Source of the DNA: Comamonadaceae bacterium CG12_big_fil_rev_8_21_14_0_65_59_15
GTDB taxonomy: Bacteria > Pseudomonadota > Gammaproteobacteria > Burkholderiales > Burkholderiaceae_C
Reading direction: 5' to 3'
Length of the DNA stretch: 64,000 bases
NCBI GenBank assembly: GCA_002786915.1
Contig: PCUV01000060.1
Span: forward strand, 128,011 to 192,010
The position numbers and the translations under genes were made by a program. The notes beneath the pieces are model-generated. The model was not told where the DNA came from. It searched no databases and saw only the letters and a program-made list of their open reading frames with translations. Positions 1 to 10,402 of this stretch are shown piece by piece. Within the stretch, counting starts at the first letter, position 1. Every line of letters starts with the position of its first letter.

Positions 1-2256
1 GAAGTTGAGGGTGTTGTGATGGGGCATCGTGACGGACACGGGTTCGTGGTTCGTGACGACGGCGAGGCCGATATTTATCTGCCACCCAACGAAATGCGCG
101 CGGTGCTGCACAAGGACCGCGTCAAGGCGCGCGTCGTACGCAGTGACCGCAAGGGGCGCCCAGAGGGTCGCGTGGTGGAAATCATTGAACGCAGCAGCCA
201 GGTCATCATTGGCCGCTTGTTGCACGAAAGCGGTATCTGGATTGTGGCGCCCGAGGATAAGCGCTACGGGCAGGATGTGATGATTCCGAAGGCGGCTACG
301 GGGTTGGCGCAAGCCGGGCAAGTGGTGGTTGTCGAACTCACCGAACCCCCTGCGCTTTTTGGGCAACCTGTTGGGCGTATCAAAGAGGTGTTGGGCGATA
401 TTGATGATCCGGGTATGGAAATCGAGATCGCAGTGCGCAAATACAGCGTGCCGCACGAATTCTCTGAAGCTTGTACGGCGCAGGCGCGTGCGTTGCCAGA
501 CAAAGTACAACCGCTTGACAAGGTCCAGCGGGTTGACCTGACCGACATCCCATTGGTGACGATCGACGGTGAAGACGCGCGCGATTTTGACGACGCCGTT
601 TATTGCGAACCCAACCGTATCGGCAAAGGGCGCTCTGCGGCTTCGGGTTGGCGGCTGTTGGTGGCCATTGCGGATGTGAGCCACTATGTTGAAAACGGCT
701 CCGCCATCGACATTGACGCGTACGAACGTGCCACCAGCGTTTACTTTCCGCGCCGCGTCATACCGATGCTGCCTGAAAAACTTTCCAACGGTCTGTGTTC
801 ATTGAACCCCGAGGTTGAGCGGCTGTGCATGGTGTGTGACATGGTCGTGACCGAAGACGGCGAGGTGTCGGCGTACCAGTTTTACCCTGCGGTGATGTTC
901 AGTCATGCCCGGTTTACCTACACCGAGGTGGCGGCTATTCTTGCAAATACGCGTGGCCCGGAAGCCATGCGGCGCCAAGCACGTATCAATGATCTGATTA
1001 ATTTGCATGACGTGTATCACGCTTTGCTGAAGTCGCGCCAGCGCCGTGGCGCGGTCGACTTTGAAACCGTTGAAACGCAAATTGTGTGCGATGAGGCTGG
1101 CCACATTGAAAAAATAGTGCCGCGCACCCGCAATGACGCGCACAAACTGATCGAGGAAGCCATGCTTGCGGCCAACGTGTGCAGCGCCGACTTTATCGCG
1201 CAAGGCAAGCACGCGGGCTTGTACCGGGTGCACGAAGGGCCACCTCCGGAAAAAGTTGAAATTCTGCGCAATTACCTCAAAGTCATGGGCGTTGGCATGA
1301 CGGTGAGTGACGAACCTTCCCCGGGCGAGTTCCAGGCCATTGCCAATGCCACCAAAGACCGCCCCGACGCGGCACAAATCCATTCGATGTTGTTGCGTTC
1401 GATGCAGCAGGCCATCTACACACCCATCAACAGCGGGCATTTTGGCTTGGCCTTTGACGCCTACACGCACTTCACCAGTCCGATCCGGCGTTACCCCGAT
1501 TTGCTGGTGCATCGTGTCATCAAAGCCATCCTGGCCAAGGGCAAGTACCAGCTTCCCGTGCTGCCAACACCGGGCGAGGCGCACGCCAAGTTGAGCAAGC
1601 GACTCGAAAAAAATCTGGCTTCACGGGTGCGCGCGCCCGAGCAAAAGCCGCGCAAGCTCAACGCAGAAATGCAGGCGTGGCAGGCGGCTGGACTGCACTG
1701 CAGTGCCAACGAGCGTCGTGCGGATGAGGCCAGCCGTGATGTGGAAGCCTGGCTCAAGTGCAAGTACATGCGCGAGCATCTGGGTGAGGAATACGCCGGT
1801 GTCGTCAGTTCGGTCACCAGTTTTGGCTTGTTTGTCACGCTCGACGCGATGTATGTCGAGGGCCTGGTGCACATTACCGAACTGGGTGGGGAATATTTCC
1901 GGTTTGACGAGGTTCGCCAGGAGCTGCGTGGCGAGCGCACCGGCATTCGGTATGCGCTGGGCTCGCGGGTACGCGTGCAGGTCAGCCGTGTTGATCTGGA
2001 TGGCAGACGCATTGATTTTCGGCTGGTAGGTGAAAGCGCAGGTACGAGCGTTTCCGGGGCCAAGGAAAGTGGTCGCGGCGCAGGTGTTGTTTTTGAAAAC
2101 GATGCTGAACCGCTTTTTGCTGCGCCGCCTGCGCGAAGGAAGTCCAGTGCGGCCAAGCGTTCTTCAGGCACGACAGCGCGCGGATCGGCAGCAACGCCAC
2201 GCGCGACACCTGCCAAGGGCAAGGATGGCGGGCGACAATCCAGAAGAAGGCCGTGA
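1..2256 (+). CDS. rnr: Ribonuclease R, 5'-truncated by the window edge
   Basis: 3'-5' exoribonuclease that degrades structured RNA in the cytoplasm. The frame is open from base 1, so the N-terminal residues lie outside the window. Visible parts are the end of the cold-shock region (GHRDGHGFVV), the RNB catalytic core with the acidic metal-binding motif DGEDARDFDDAVY near residue 188, the motif TSPIRRYPDLL near residue 492, and an S1 RNA-binding domain at about 595-680. The C-terminal tail is rich in Lys, Arg and Ser, as in other RNase R proteins. The SDR gene follows 24 bases after the stop. Confidence 0.95.
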   Translation, partial: EVEGVVMGHRDGHGFVVRDDGEADIYLPPNEMRAVLHKDRVKARVVRSDRKGRPEGRVVEIIERSSQVIIGRLLHESGIWIVAPEDKRYGQDVMIPKAATGLAQAGQVVVVELTEPPALFGQPVGRIKEVLGDIDDPGMEIEIAVRKYSVPHEFSEACTAQARALPDKVQPLDKVQRVDLTDIPLVTIDGEDARDFDDAVYCEPNRIGKGRSAASGWRLLVAIADVSHYVENGSAIDIDAYERATSVYFPRRVIPMLPEKLSNGLCSLNPEVERLCMVCDMVVTEDGEVSAYQFYPAVMFSHARFTYTEVAAILANTRGPEAMRRQARINDLINLHDVYHALLKSRQRRGAVDFETVETQIVCDEAGHIEKIVPRTRNDAHKLIEEAMLAANVCSADFIAQGKHAGLYRVHEGPPPEKVEILRNYLKVMGVGMTVSDEPSPGEFQAIANATKDRPDAAQIHSMLLRSMQQAIYTPINSGHFGLAFDAYTHFTSPIRRYPDLLVHRVIKAILAKGKYQLPVLPTPGEAHAKLSKRLEKNLASRVRAPEQKPRKLNAEMQAWQAAGLHCSANERRADEASRDVEAWLKCKYMREHLGEEYAGVVSSVTSFGLFVTLDAMYVEGLVHITELGGEYFRFDEVRQELRGERTGIRYALGSRVRVQVSRVDLDGRRIDFRLVGESAGTSVSGAKESGRGAGVVFENDAEPLFAAPPARRKSSAAKRSSGTTARGSAATPRATPAKGKDGGRQSRRRP

Positions 2257-2280
2257 CAGACGAACGAAAGGATGTCGTTG

Positions 2281-3042
2281 ATGACAGCAAACGTGCCTGA
2301 CAAGGTGGCCATTGTGACGGGGGCTGGAACGGGTATTGGCAGGGCGGTCGCACTGGCCCTGCTTGGGGGTGGTTATTGCGTGGTGCTGGCCGGTCGGCGT
2401 GCAGACGTTTTGAACGCTGTGGCAGCGCAGGTTGCAGTACCAGAGCGCGTTCTGGTGGTACCTACAGATGTCTCCCAGGAGGCGTCGGTGGTTGCGCTGT
2501 TTGACGCCGCGCTGGAACGGTTTGGCCGGGTGGATGTGTTGTTCAACAACGCTGGTACGGGAGCGCCTGCCGTCCCCCTGGAAGATCTGTCGCTGGCACA
2601 GTGGCAAAGCGTCATCGATGTCAATCTGACCGGCATGTTTTTGTGTCTGCGTCAGGCGTTTCGTGTCATGAAAGCGCAACTTCCGTGTGGTGGGCGCATC
2701 ATCAATAACGGTTCGATTTCTGCCACGGCACCACGCCCGAACTCCATCGCCTACACCGCCACCAAGCACGCAGTGACGGGGTTGACCAAAACCGCCGCGC
2801 TGGATGGTCGCAAGTACGACATCGCCGTAGGTCAGATCGACATCGGCAACGCTGCCACCGACATGACGCAGCGTATGGCCACGGGTGTGCTACAGGCCAA
2901 CGGCGAGACGGCTGCTGAGCCGTTGATGGACGTATCGATCGTTGGTGAGTCGGTGCTTTACATGGCCAATTTGCCGTTGGCGGCCAATGTGCTGCACCAC
3001 ACCGTGATGGCGACCAAGATGCCGTTTGTCGGCCGCGGCTAG
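2281..3042 (+). CDS. SDR-family oxidoreductase
   Basis: Short-chain dehydrogenase of about 253 residues; the substrate is not recognisable. The Rossmann glycine motif TGAGTGIG lies near the N-terminus, then the NNAG motif, a catalytic Ser in NNGSISA and the YxxxK pair in YTATKHA. ATG 2281 is preferred over ATG 2272 because AAGGA at 2268-2272 is about 8 bases before it but overlaps the earlier codon. It follows rnr closely and may be cotranscribed with it. Its end overlaps the convergent NAD(P)HX repair gene by 4 bases. Confidence 0.85.
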   Translation: MTANVPDKVAIVTGAGTGIGRAVALALLGGGYCVVLAGRRADVLNAVAAQVAVPERVLVVPTDVSQEASVVALFDAALERFGRVDVLFNNAGTGAPAVPLEDLSLAQWQSVIDVNLTGMFLCLRQAFRVMKAQLPCGGRIINNGSISATAPRPNSIAYTATKHAVTGLTKTAALDGRKYDIAVGQIDIGNAATDMTQRMATGVLQANGETAAEPLMDVSIVGESVLYMANLPLAANVLHHTVMATKMPFVGRG

Positions 3043-4499
3043 CGGAAACCGCAAATGGCTTGTGCAAGTGCGCTGGCAGTCAGCGACTTGCCGTCAGGCC
3101 ATTGATCCGCTAACAGGCCGTGCTGGTAAACAGCGTTGCAGGCGGCTTCATAAGGTCGCGCGCCCAGCGCCAGCGCTGCGCCCACCATGCCAGCCAGCAC
3201 GTCACCACTGCCAGCTGTTGCGAGCCGGGCGTTGCCTGTGTTGTTGACGACCGACGTTTCACCAAGAGCGCAGGTGATCGTTCCCGAACCCTTGAGGACG
3301 ACCGTGCAGGCAAATTGCTCGCTCAGGGTTTTTGCCGCTTGCAATCGATGGGCCTGCACTTGTTGCGTTGTCCATCCCAACAGGCGCGCGGCCTCCAGCG
3401 GATGAGGTGTCAACACGGTGGACAGGTGTTGCTTGTTGCGCGTGATCAGAAGCGATTGCATGGCATCGTCAGATGCTATTGAATTTATTGCATCTGCATC
3501 AATCACGACAGGAGCTGGAGATTTAAAAACACGACTGATCAGCGAGGTGGACAGTTGGCCTCCCCCACAACCAAACACAGTCGTCATGCGCTCCAGGTCA
3601 AGCGATTCCAGCTCTCTGAACATGATCTCTGGTTGTTCTGTATCCACCGACAGTACCTTGGGTGCCAACAAGCCAACAAACACACGGCCACATCCAGCGT
3701 GCAAAGCTGCTGTGGCTGCAAGCAGTGCGGCGCCAGTCATGCCCACGGCACCACCCACCACCGCTACGTCGCCATAGCTGCCCTTGTGGGAGGCGTGCGG
3801 TCGCGCTGGCCAAATTGGTCTGGCTGGCAGGCGCGCTGTAGGTGTGATGCCTTCTATCTGGTCGGGGTTGACACCCAGCGACTCCAGCCAGACGGCGCCG
3901 GCAGCGTCGCGGCCGCCGGCAGTGAAGAGGCCGGGTTTGAGTGTCAATAAACTCAGTGTGTGGTGGGCGTGCACTTGCAATGCGCTGCCCTGTCCGGTGT
4001 CAGCGTCCAAACCACTGGGTATATCGACAGACAGGCGTGTGGTATTGCATGCATTGATCGCGAGAATGGCATCAGCCAGGGGGCCTGCCGGTTCGCGCCG
4101 GGACGCGCCGATGCCTAGCAGGGCGTCGATGCACAGATCAGCTTGCTCTGGCGGCCCGGATTGAAATTTCACCTTCGCTTGTTGCAGGCGATCGAAGGCC
4201 ATAGCTGCATCAACTGGGCACTGATCGCGTTGCCCTAACCAGGTCACCCACGGTGATTTGCCAAAGCGGTACAGCTGTAGCGCGGCTTCCAGACCATCAC
4301 CGCCGTTGTTGCCAGGGCCGCACGCAACCCAGACGTGGCGCGCGTGCGGCGCAACCGCCAGCGCCAGTCTGGCCACGGCCAGACCCGCGCGTTGCATCAA
4401 AGTGTTGGGTGGCAATTGATCGCGAACCCGTTGTTCAACGCAGCGCGTTTGCGCTACATCAAACAGCGGATGCGTTTTGCCCGGCGTTACCCTTTGCAC
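3039..4499 (-). CDS. nnrD: Bifunctional NAD(P)H-hydrate epimerase / ADP-dependent dehydratase
   Basis: Repairs hydrated NADH and NADPH in the cytoplasm. The 486-residue protein has an N-terminal YjeF epimerase domain ([36 protein letters not shown]) and a C-terminal ribokinase-like dehydratase domain ([24 protein letters not shown]). The start is a GTG three bases after the stop of the upstream MBL gene, so the two are probably cotranscribed. I see no clear Shine-Dalgarno. An AT-rich stretch inside the gene (3471-3530) resembles the dispersed mini-element described below. Confidence 0.92.
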   Translation of the reverse strand: MQRVTPGKTHPLFDVAQTRCVEQRVRDQLPPNTLMQRAGLAVARLALAVAPHARHVWVACGPGNNGGDGLEAALQLYRFGKSPWVTWLGQRDQCPVDAAMAFDRLQQAKVKFQSGPPEQADLCIDALLGIGASRREPAGPLADAILAINACNTTRLSVDIPSGLDADTGQGSALQVHAHHTLSLLTLKPGLFTAGGRDAAGAVWLESLGVNPDQIEGITPTARLPARPIWPARPHASHKGSYGDVAVVGGAVGMTGAALLAATAALHAGCGRVFVGLLAPKVLSVDTEQPEIMFRELESLDLERMTTVFGCGGGQLSTSLISRVFKSPAPVVIDADAINSIASDDAMQSLLITRNKQHLSTVLTPHPLEAARLLGWTTQQVQAHRLQAAKTLSEQFACTVVLKGSGTITCALGETSVVNNTGNARLATAGSGDVLAGMVGAALALGARPYEAACNAVYQHGLLADQWPDGKSLTASALAQAICGFR

Positions 4500-4502
4500 A
4501 GG

Positions 4503-5390
4503 TTAAAACTCAAAAACCTCACCTTCACGCGCGAGTCGATAGACAGGGTCGCCCACCTGGTGTGGGTGGTCTTTCAAAACCTGTTGAAAAGCTGCTTCCA
4601 GTGCGTCGTCAGAACGCGTGGGTTCATGATGCGTGCAAAACAAGTTTTTTGCACCTGCCTGCTTGGCATACTGAATGCTGGAGTGAAAGGTTCCATGCCC
4701 CCAGCCGCGTTTGCTCTCGTATTCGGCCGTGGTGTAGGAACTGTCGGCGATCAGTACATCCACGCCCGCCATGGCGCCCAACAATTCGTTGGCCTTGGCA
4801 TCAATAAAGGTTTGGTACTGAGGGTATTCCGGATCACTTGGCTCGTAAATATTTTGCGGTGGCTCATGGTCTCCGGTGAAAAACATCGACCTGCCACAAG
4901 ACTCGATGCGGTAACCAAAATCGGTCACAGGATGGTTCATCATAAAGGGTGTGATGGTGGCCGATCCGATCTGAAAACTCTCGTTCGGAGTCAACGTGAC
5001 ATATTCAATACGCGCTTTCATTTCTGCCTCGCGCACCGGAAAATAGCTGTATTGCAATTGCACCGACATGACCTGTTCCACGCCCTTGCCCGAGATGGGG
5101 TCGAAAGCACCATGCAAGCGCAAGGTGTTGCCGGGAATGAAGTTGGGTATAAAAAAAGGCAAGCCCTGAATGTGATCCCAGTGAGAATGGGAAATGAGGA
5201 CGTTGGCGGTCAGTGGCAGTTCGCTCAGCAGCGACTGCGACAGTGGAAAAATGCCAGTGCCTGCATCCAGAATGATCAGTTCGTTGTTATCTGTACGGAC
5301 TTCAATACACGTGGTGTTGCCGCCGTACCGCACCGTTGAAGGTCCAGGTGAGGCGATGGAGCCACGAACTCCCCAAAATTTGACTTTCAT
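4503..5390 (-). CDS. MBL-fold metallo-hydrolase
   Basis: A 295-residue metallo-beta-lactamase-fold protein of the PhnP/RNase Z-like group. The metal ligand motif HSHWDH lies near residue 68 in ISHSHWDHIQGLPFF, further ligands are likely in FFTGDHEP and CTHHEP, and the N-terminus has the family signature KFWGVRGSIA. The substrate cannot be assigned; phosphodiester or cyclic nucleotide hydrolysis would fit the fold. AGGAG lies a few bases before the ATG. It is divergent from rpsB and upstream of nnrD. Confidence 0.85.
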   Translation of the reverse strand: MKVKFWGVRGSIASPGPSTVRYGGNTTCIEVRTDNNELIILDAGTGIFPLSQSLLSELPLTANVLISHSHWDHIQGLPFFIPNFIPGNTLRLHGAFDPISGKGVEQVMSVQLQYSYFPVREAEMKARIEYVTLTPNESFQIGSATITPFMMNHPVTDFGYRIESCGRSMFFTGDHEPPQNIYEPSDPEYPQYQTFIDAKANELLGAMAGVDVLIADSSYTTAEYESKRGWGHGTFHSSIQYAKQAGAKNLFCTHHEPTRSDDALEAAFQQVLKDHPHQVGDPVYRLAREGEVFEF

Positions 5391-5502
5391 GATGCTCCTG
5401 CAAGAACTTGACTGACGTTATGGGGCCTGTTTACTTTTCGGATTCAGCGAACACCCGACGCGTTTTTTGAACTTGACGGGGGACATAGCCCACTTTGTGC
5501 AA

Positions 5503-5670
5503 TGTTACAATCACGCGGCTTGACCGGGGGCCAAGGCACTCAATGTACCGGGTTGCCCTTGCCAAGTAAATCGCAAACCAGTCGCACCAAGGTGTTGACC
5601 TGTCATCCTCTTCAAAGCGATGCCTGCGTCATTACGGACTGGATTTTAGACTTAACCTTCGGAGTACTTT
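5503..5670 (+). promoter_or_regulatory. rpsB promoter (extended -10) and leader
   Basis: TGTTACAAT at 5503-5511 matches the extended -10 consensus TGnTAnAAT. No good -35 sits at 17 bp. It leaves an untranslated leader of about 150 nt before rpsB ATG 5671, which has GGAG at 5660-5663. Long rpsB leaders are sites of autoregulation by S2 in other proteobacteria; that role here is inferred from position only. Confidence 0.5.
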
Positions 5671-6423
5671 ATGGCAGTAACCATGCGCGACATGCTGGAA
5701 GCCGGTGTCCATTTTGGCCACCAGACCCGCTTCTGGAACCCCAAGATGGCCCCCTTCATTTTTGGCCATCGCAATAAGATTCACATTGTCAACCTGGAAA
5801 AATCCTTGCCGATGTTCCAGGAAGCCGCCAAATTTGTGCGCCAAATCGCTGCCCGGCGCGGTACCGTGTTGATGGTGGGTACCAAACGCCAAGCACGCGA
5901 AACTGTTGCCTCTGAAGCACAGCGCGCGGGCGTTCCGTATGTTGATCAGCGCTGGCTCGGTGGCATGTTGACCAATTTCAAGACGGTCAAAACCTCGATC
6001 AAACGCCTGAAAGACATGAAAACCCAGCAAGAAGCTGGTCTGGACGCCATGAGCAAAAAAGAGCAGCTGATGTTCGCCCGTGAGCTGGAAAAGCTTGAAA
6101 AAGACATCGGCGGCATTCAAGATATGACTGCTTTACCTGACGCTATTTTTGTGATCGACGTTGGTTACCACAAGATTGCCATCGCCGAAGCGCGCAAGCT
6201 CGGCATTCCGCTGGTGGCGGTGGTCGACACCAACCATTCCCCCGAAGGCATCGATTACGTGATCCCTGGCAACGACGACTCGTCCAAGGCCGTCACGCTG
6301 TACGCCCGTGGTATTGCTGACGCCATCCTTGAGGGCCGAGCCAACGCGGTTGACGACGTGGTCAAGGCAGTTGCTAGCGAGAGCGCCGATGAATTCGTTG
6401 AAGTGGACGAAGCGGCGGCCTGA
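5671..6423 (+). CDS. rpsB: 30S ribosomal protein S2
   Basis: Small-subunit ribosomal protein of 250 residues, the usual bacterial length. The N-terminus [20 protein letters not shown] and the internal segments [15 protein letters not shown] and [19 protein letters not shown] (here [15 protein letters not shown]) are diagnostic. The C-terminus ends in an acidic tail. It is the first gene of the rpsB-tsf-pyrH-frr cluster and is separated from tsf by an intrinsic terminator that probably acts as an attenuator. Confidence 0.98.
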   Translation: MAVTMRDMLEAGVHFGHQTRFWNPKMAPFIFGHRNKIHIVNLEKSLPMFQEAAKFVRQIAARRGTVLMVGTKRQARETVASEAQRAGVPYVDQRWLGGMLTNFKTVKTSIKRLKDMKTQQEAGLDAMSKKEQLMFARELEKLEKDIGGIQDMTALPDAIFVIDVGYHKIAIAEARKLGIPLVAVVDTNHSPEGIDYVIPGNDDSSKAVTLYARGIADAILEGRANAVDDVVKAVASESADEFVEVDEAAA

Positions 6424-6444
6424 ACACGTTGGACACCCCAACCC

Positions 6445-6470
6445 AGGGGGCATATTTGCCCCTTTTTTTT
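6445..6470 (+). terminator. Intrinsic terminator/attenuator between rpsB and tsf
   Basis: GGGGCA-TATT-TGCCCC forms a perfect 6-bp stem, extendable by a G-T and an A-T pair, and is followed at once by a run of eight T. It lies 22 bases after the rpsB stop. Partial termination here would set the S2 to EF-Ts ratio, as known in E. coli. Confidence 0.85.
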
Positions 6471-6511
6471 GATTTGATCGTTTATTAACTGAACTGGATG
6501 TGGAGATAAAA

Positions 6512-7435
6512 ATGGCAGCAATTACCGCAAGCATGGTGGCTGAACTGCGTGGCAAGACCGACGCCCCGATGATGGAATGCAAGCGTGCACTGACCGAGGC
6601 CGAAGGTGACATGGCCAAGGCTGAGGACATCTTGCGCGTACGCTTGGGCAGCAAGGCGGGCAAAGCTTCGGCACGCATCACGGCCGAAGGTGTGGTTGCT
6701 TACCACGAAGAGAATGGCGTGGGCGCGTTGCTCGAAGTCAATTGCGAAACCGACTTTGTCACCAAGAACGACAGCTTTTTGGCGCTGGCCCAGGCGGGCG
6801 CCGTGGCAGTGGCCAAGCACAACCCGGCTGACCTGGCTGGGTTGGGTGCCTGCGCTTATGACCAAGATGGTTTTGGCCCCACCCTGGAAGACGTGCGTAA
6901 GGGCCTGATTGGCAAAATTGGTGAAAACATGACGTTCCGCCGCTTCAAGCGCATCGCCAACGGTCATGCACTGGCGCATTACCTGCACGGTACGCGCATT
7001 GGTGTGGTGGTTGAGTATGCAGGCAACGAAACAGCCGCTAAAGACGTGGCGATGCATGTGGCTGCGATGAAACCGGTGGCGCTATCCGCCGATGACGTGC
7101 CTACAGAGCTGGTGGCGCGCGAGCGCTCGGTGGCGGCGGCCAAAGCGGCTGAAGACGCTGCCACAGCAACGGCGGCGGGCAAGCCGGTTCAGTCTGCTGA
7201 GATTGTGACTAAGCGCATCGAAGGTGGCGTGCAAAAATTCCTTAAAGAGGTGTCGCTGCTGAACCAGCCGTTTGTCAAGAACGACAAGCAAAGCGTGGAG
7301 CAGATGCTCAAGGCCTCCAACACCACTGTCAAGGGCTTTACCCTGTATGTGGTTGGCGAAGGCATTGAAAAGAAGGTGGACGACTTTGCCGCAGAGGTGG
7401 CAGCACAGGTGGCTGCGGCCAAGCAGTCTGCCTGA
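6512..7435 (+). CDS. tsf: Translation elongation factor Ts
   Basis: Guanine nucleotide exchange factor for EF-Tu, 307 residues. The N-terminal UBA-like domain ([20 protein letters not shown]) is followed by the conserved [11 protein letters not shown] motif, where TDFV contacts EF-Tu, and then the core repeats. ATG 6512 was chosen over the upstream in-frame GTG 6500 because GGAGA at 6502-6506 gives proper spacing only to the ATG. It lies between rpsB and pyrH. Confidence 0.97.
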   Translation: MAAITASMVAELRGKTDAPMMECKRALTEAEGDMAKAEDILRVRLGSKAGKASARITAEGVVAYHEENGVGALLEVNCETDFVTKNDSFLALAQAGAVAVAKHNPADLAGLGACAYDQDGFGPTLEDVRKGLIGKIGENMTFRRFKRIANGHALAHYLHGTRIGVVVEYAGNETAAKDVAMHVAAMKPVALSADDVPTELVARERSVAAAKAAEDAATATAAGKPVQSAEIVTKRIEGGVQKFLKEVSLLNQPFVKNDKQSVEQMLKASNTTVKGFTLYVVGEGIEKKVDDFAAEVAAQVAAAKQSA

Positions 7436-7475
7436 GGCTGTATCTAACCGATCCATCATCACCCAGGAGTTTTAC

Positions 7476-8198
7476 ATGTCAACCGCACAACCGGCCTATC
7501 GGCGAATTCTGCTCAAGCTCTCGGGTGAAGCGTTGATGGGCGATGACGCCTTTGGTATCAACCGCGACACCATCGTGCGCATGGTGCATGAGGTGGTTGA
7601 AGTTACAGAGATGGGTGTCCAGGTGGCTGTTGTCATTGGTGGGGGCAATATTTTCCGTGGCGTGGCGGGGGGCTCGGTCGGCATGGATCGTGCGACCGCC
7701 GACTACATGGGGATGTTGGCCACGGTGATGAACGCGCTGGCGTTGGGTGACACCATGAACAAGGCTGGCTTGACCGCGCGTGTGATGTCCGCCATTGCCA
7801 TTGAGCAGGTGGTAGAGCCCTACATCCGGCCCAAGGCATTGCAATATCTGGAAGAAGGCAAGGTGGTCATCTTTGCGGCAGGCACCGGCAATCCGTTTTT
7901 CACCACGGATACGGCGGCGGCGCTGCGCGGCTCTGAAATTGGTGCCGAGATTGTGCTCAAGGCGACCAAAGTGGACGGTGTCTATACCGCAGACCCCAAA
8001 AAAGACCCGACAGCCACACGCTACAGCAAAATCTCTTTCGATGACGCCATGGCGCAAAACCTTGGCATCATGGACGCAACCGCTTTTGCGCTGTGCCGTG
8101 ACCAGCGTTTGCCGATCAAAGTGTTTTCCATCGTCAAGCACGGCGCGCTCAAGCGCGTGGTGCTGGGTGAAGACGAGGGCACGCTGGTCTATGCCTGA
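7476..8198 (+). CDS. pyrH: UMP kinase
   Basis: Converts UMP to UDP in pyrimidine nucleotide synthesis; cytoplasmic hexamer of the amino-acid kinase fold. The 240-residue protein shows [14 protein letters not shown] at the N-terminus, GGGNIFRG for phosphate binding and the [17 protein letters not shown] segment. AGGAG at 7465-7469 precedes ATG 7476. It follows tsf by 40 bases and precedes frr. Confidence 0.97.
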   Translation: MSTAQPAYRRILLKLSGEALMGDDAFGINRDTIVRMVHEVVEVTEMGVQVAVVIGGGNIFRGVAGGSVGMDRATADYMGMLATVMNALALGDTMNKAGLTARVMSAIAIEQVVEPYIRPKALQYLEEGKVVIFAAGTGNPFFTTDTAAALRGSEIGAEIVLKATKVDGVYTADPKKDPTATRYSKISFDDAMAQNLGIMDATAFALCRDQRLPIKVFSIVKHGALKRVVLGEDEGTLVYA

Positions 8199-8245
8199 GC
8201 GTGCCAAAATAGCGCCGCTACTGAGACCCACCGTGAGGAAACCCT

Positions 8246-8806
8246 ATGCCAATTGCTGACGTAAAAAAAGCAGTCGAATCCAAAATGGATCAGTCCATTG
8301 TCGCTTTTCAGCACAACCTGACCAAAATTCGTACCGGACGTGCCAATCCGGCCATTCTGGATACGGTTCATGTTGACTATTACGGTTCCATGCTGCCCAT
8401 CAGCCAGGTGGCCAACGTGTCTTTGCTTGACGCGCGTACCGTGAGCGTTCAGCCGTGGGAAAAAGGCATGGGTGCGAAGATCGAAAAAGCTATTCGCGAC
8501 AGCGATCTGGGATTGAACCCCTCGTCGATGGGCGACCTGATTCGCGTGCCGATGCCTGCCATGTCGGAAGAGCGCCGCAAGGAGCTCACCAAAGTGGTGC
8601 GCGCTGAGGGCGAGAGCGCCAAGATTGCGGTGCGCAGTTTGCGTCGTGATGCCAACGAGGCGGTCAAAAAGCTGGTCAAGGACAAGCAGGCATCGGAAGA
8701 CGAGCAAAAGCGCTGCGAGACAGACATCCAAAAAGTCACTGACAAACACATTGCCACCATCGACCAGATGGTGGCGGCCAAAGAACAAGACATCATGGCG
8801 GTCTGA
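8246..8806 (+). CDS. frr: Ribosome recycling factor
   Basis: Splits post-termination ribosomes together with EF-G. It is 186 residues long, the standard length. The conserved [15 protein letters not shown] segment lies near the N-terminus and PLTEERRKEL-like [17 protein letters not shown] in the middle, followed by the long helical triple-bundle region. uppS starts 6 bases after the stop. Confidence 0.97.
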   Translation: MPIADVKKAVESKMDQSIVAFQHNLTKIRTGRANPAILDTVHVDYYGSMLPISQVANVSLLDARTVSVQPWEKGMGAKIEKAIRDSDLGLNPSSMGDLIRVPMPAMSEERRKELTKVVRAEGESAKIAVRSLRRDANEAVKKLVKDKQASEDEQKRCETDIQKVTDKHIATIDQMVAAKEQDIMAV

Positions 8807-8812
8807 CCGGCC

Positions 8813-9526
8813 ATGCCTGATTCCAAAGTGCCGCAACACATTGCCATCGTCATGGATGGCAACGGTCGTTGGGCCAGCAAGCGCTACCTGCCGCGGATTG
8901 CAGGGCATCGGCAAGGTGTCGAGTCGCTCAAGCGCTGCGCGCGTGCCTGTGACGAACGCGGGGTGAGGGTGTTGACAGTATTTGCGTTTTCCTCTGAAAA
9001 CTGGAAACGTCCGAGCGAAGAGGTTTCCGGCCTGATGGATTTGTTTGCGCTGGCGCTGTCGCGGGAAGTGCGCCAGTTGCAGGCTGACGGTGTACAGCTA
9101 CGTTTTGTGGGCGATCGGGCGGGTTTGTCGGCGCGGGTGTTGCAGCACATGCAGCAGGCGCAGGATGCCACGGCGGGCAACTCACGTTTGGTGCTCAACG
9201 TCTGTTTCAATTACGGTGGTCGCTGGGACATTTTGCAAGCTGCGTCCACACTGCAAGAGCAGGGTTTGGCATTCACAGAAGAGAACCTCAGCCAGGCCAT
9301 GGCAACGGCGCATGTGCCTGATCCGGATTTGGTCATTCGCACCGGAGGCGAGCAACGCATCAGCAATTTTTTGCTCTGGCAGTCGGCGTATTCCGAGTTC
9401 TTCTTTTCTGACGTGCTGTGGCCCGACTTTGACGCGGCCACGCTGGACCAGGCCATTGCCTCTTACGCGCAGCGCGAGCGCCGTTTTGGCTTGACCTCCG
9501 AGCAGGTGCAGACGGGTTCGGCCTGA
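8813..9526 (+). CDS. uppS: Undecaprenyl diphosphate synthase (isoprenyl transferase)
   Basis: Cis-prenyltransferase that makes undecaprenyl diphosphate for peptidoglycan and O-antigen carriers. Its 237 residues include the signature MDGNGRWASKR with the catalytic Asp, the FSSENWKRP segment, and RTGGEQRISNFLLWQSAYSE near the C-terminus. It sits between frr and cdsA, the standard order. Confidence 0.96.
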   Translation: MPDSKVPQHIAIVMDGNGRWASKRYLPRIAGHRQGVESLKRCARACDERGVRVLTVFAFSSENWKRPSEEVSGLMDLFALALSREVRQLQADGVQLRFVGDRAGLSARVLQHMQQAQDATAGNSRLVLNVCFNYGGRWDILQAASTLQEQGLAFTEENLSQAMATAHVPDPDLVIRTGGEQRISNFLLWQSAYSEFFFSDVLWPDFDAATLDQAIASYAQRERRFGLTSEQVQTGSA

Positions 9527-9548
9527 GCTCGCGCGTCAAGGGCTAAGT

Positions 9549-10394
9549 ATGCTCAAACAACGAGTCATCACTGCCTTGCTGCTGTTGGCGCTACTGCTGC
9601 CGGCGCTGTTTTATGCGCAGCCCGAGCCTTTTATGGTGCTGACGCTGTTGTTCATTGCTGCTGGTGGTTGGGAATGGGCGCGCATGAATGGTGTGCCGCA
9701 GCAGTCGGCCTGGCTTTTGGGTTTTGTCTGTGCGGCGCTGTGCGCGGTTTTCTGGATGTGGGGTGGCATCGGTCGCACCTTGGCACCTCTGTGGTTGCTG
9801 GTGGGTTCGGCGTGGGTCTTGCTCGGTGCCTGGGTGCTCTCGCGGGGGGTGGCGGCCTGGTCCAGCCATGCGCGCAGTTTGCGTCTGTTGTTGGGTTTGC
9901 TGGCCCTGTTTGCCGCCTGGGTTGCCGTTGCGCATGCGCGTTTGTTGGGCGTTCAATTCTTGTTGTCGGTGCTGGCGTTGGTTTGGATGGCCGATATTGG
10001 CGCGTACTTTGCAGGCCGAGCGCTGGGCGGTAAATTCTGCAAGCGCAAGCTGGCGGCATCGATCAGCCCAGGCAAAAGCTGGGAAGGTGTCTTGGGCGGT
10101 ATGCTGGGGGTGGTGCTGCTGGCCTTTGTGTGGCGCTGGGCCGATGCCGCTGCGGGTCATGTTGCTCCCAGCATCTACACCGTGTTGTCGGCGCGCGGTG
10201 CGGGTTTCATGGTGTTGGCGTGTTTGTTTTTGTGCGCCATGAGCGTGGTGGGTGACTTGGTGGAGTCGCTCGTCAAGCGCAGCGCGGGTTTCAAGGACAG
10301 CAGCGGTTTGTTGCCGGGTCACGGTGGCGTGCTTGACCGGGTGGATGCCTTACTGCCCACGCTGCCGCTGGCCATGATGCTGGTTTCCATTTGA
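9549..10394 (+). CDS. cdsA: Phosphatidate cytidylyltransferase
   Basis: Integral membrane enzyme that makes CDP-diacylglycerol from phosphatidate and CTP. The 281-residue protein has about seven to eight hydrophobic segments and the C-terminal family signature SLVKRSAGFKDSSG followed by LLPGHGGVLDR. It ends 8 bases before the dxr ATG, so it is translated in the same operon as uppS and dxr. Confidence 0.95.
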   Translation: MLKQRVITALLLLALLLPALFYAQPEPFMVLTLLFIAAGGWEWARMNGVPQQSAWLLGFVCAALCAVFWMWGGIGRTLAPLWLLVGSAWVLLGAWVLSRGVAAWSSHARSLRLLLGLLALFAAWVAVAHARLLGVQFLLSVLALVWMADIGAYFAGRALGGKFCKRKLAASISPGKSWEGVLGGMLGVVLLAFVWRWADAAAGHVAPSIYTVLSARGAGFMVLACLFLCAMSVVGDLVESLVKRSAGFKDSSGLLPGHGGVLDRVDALLPTLPLAMMLVSI

Positions 10395-10402
10395 GGAAAG
10401 GC

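Noticed and set aside
5473..5511. TTGACG with TACAAT as an rpsB promoter
   Set aside because: The spacer would be 27 bp, too long. The extended -10 alone explains the site better.
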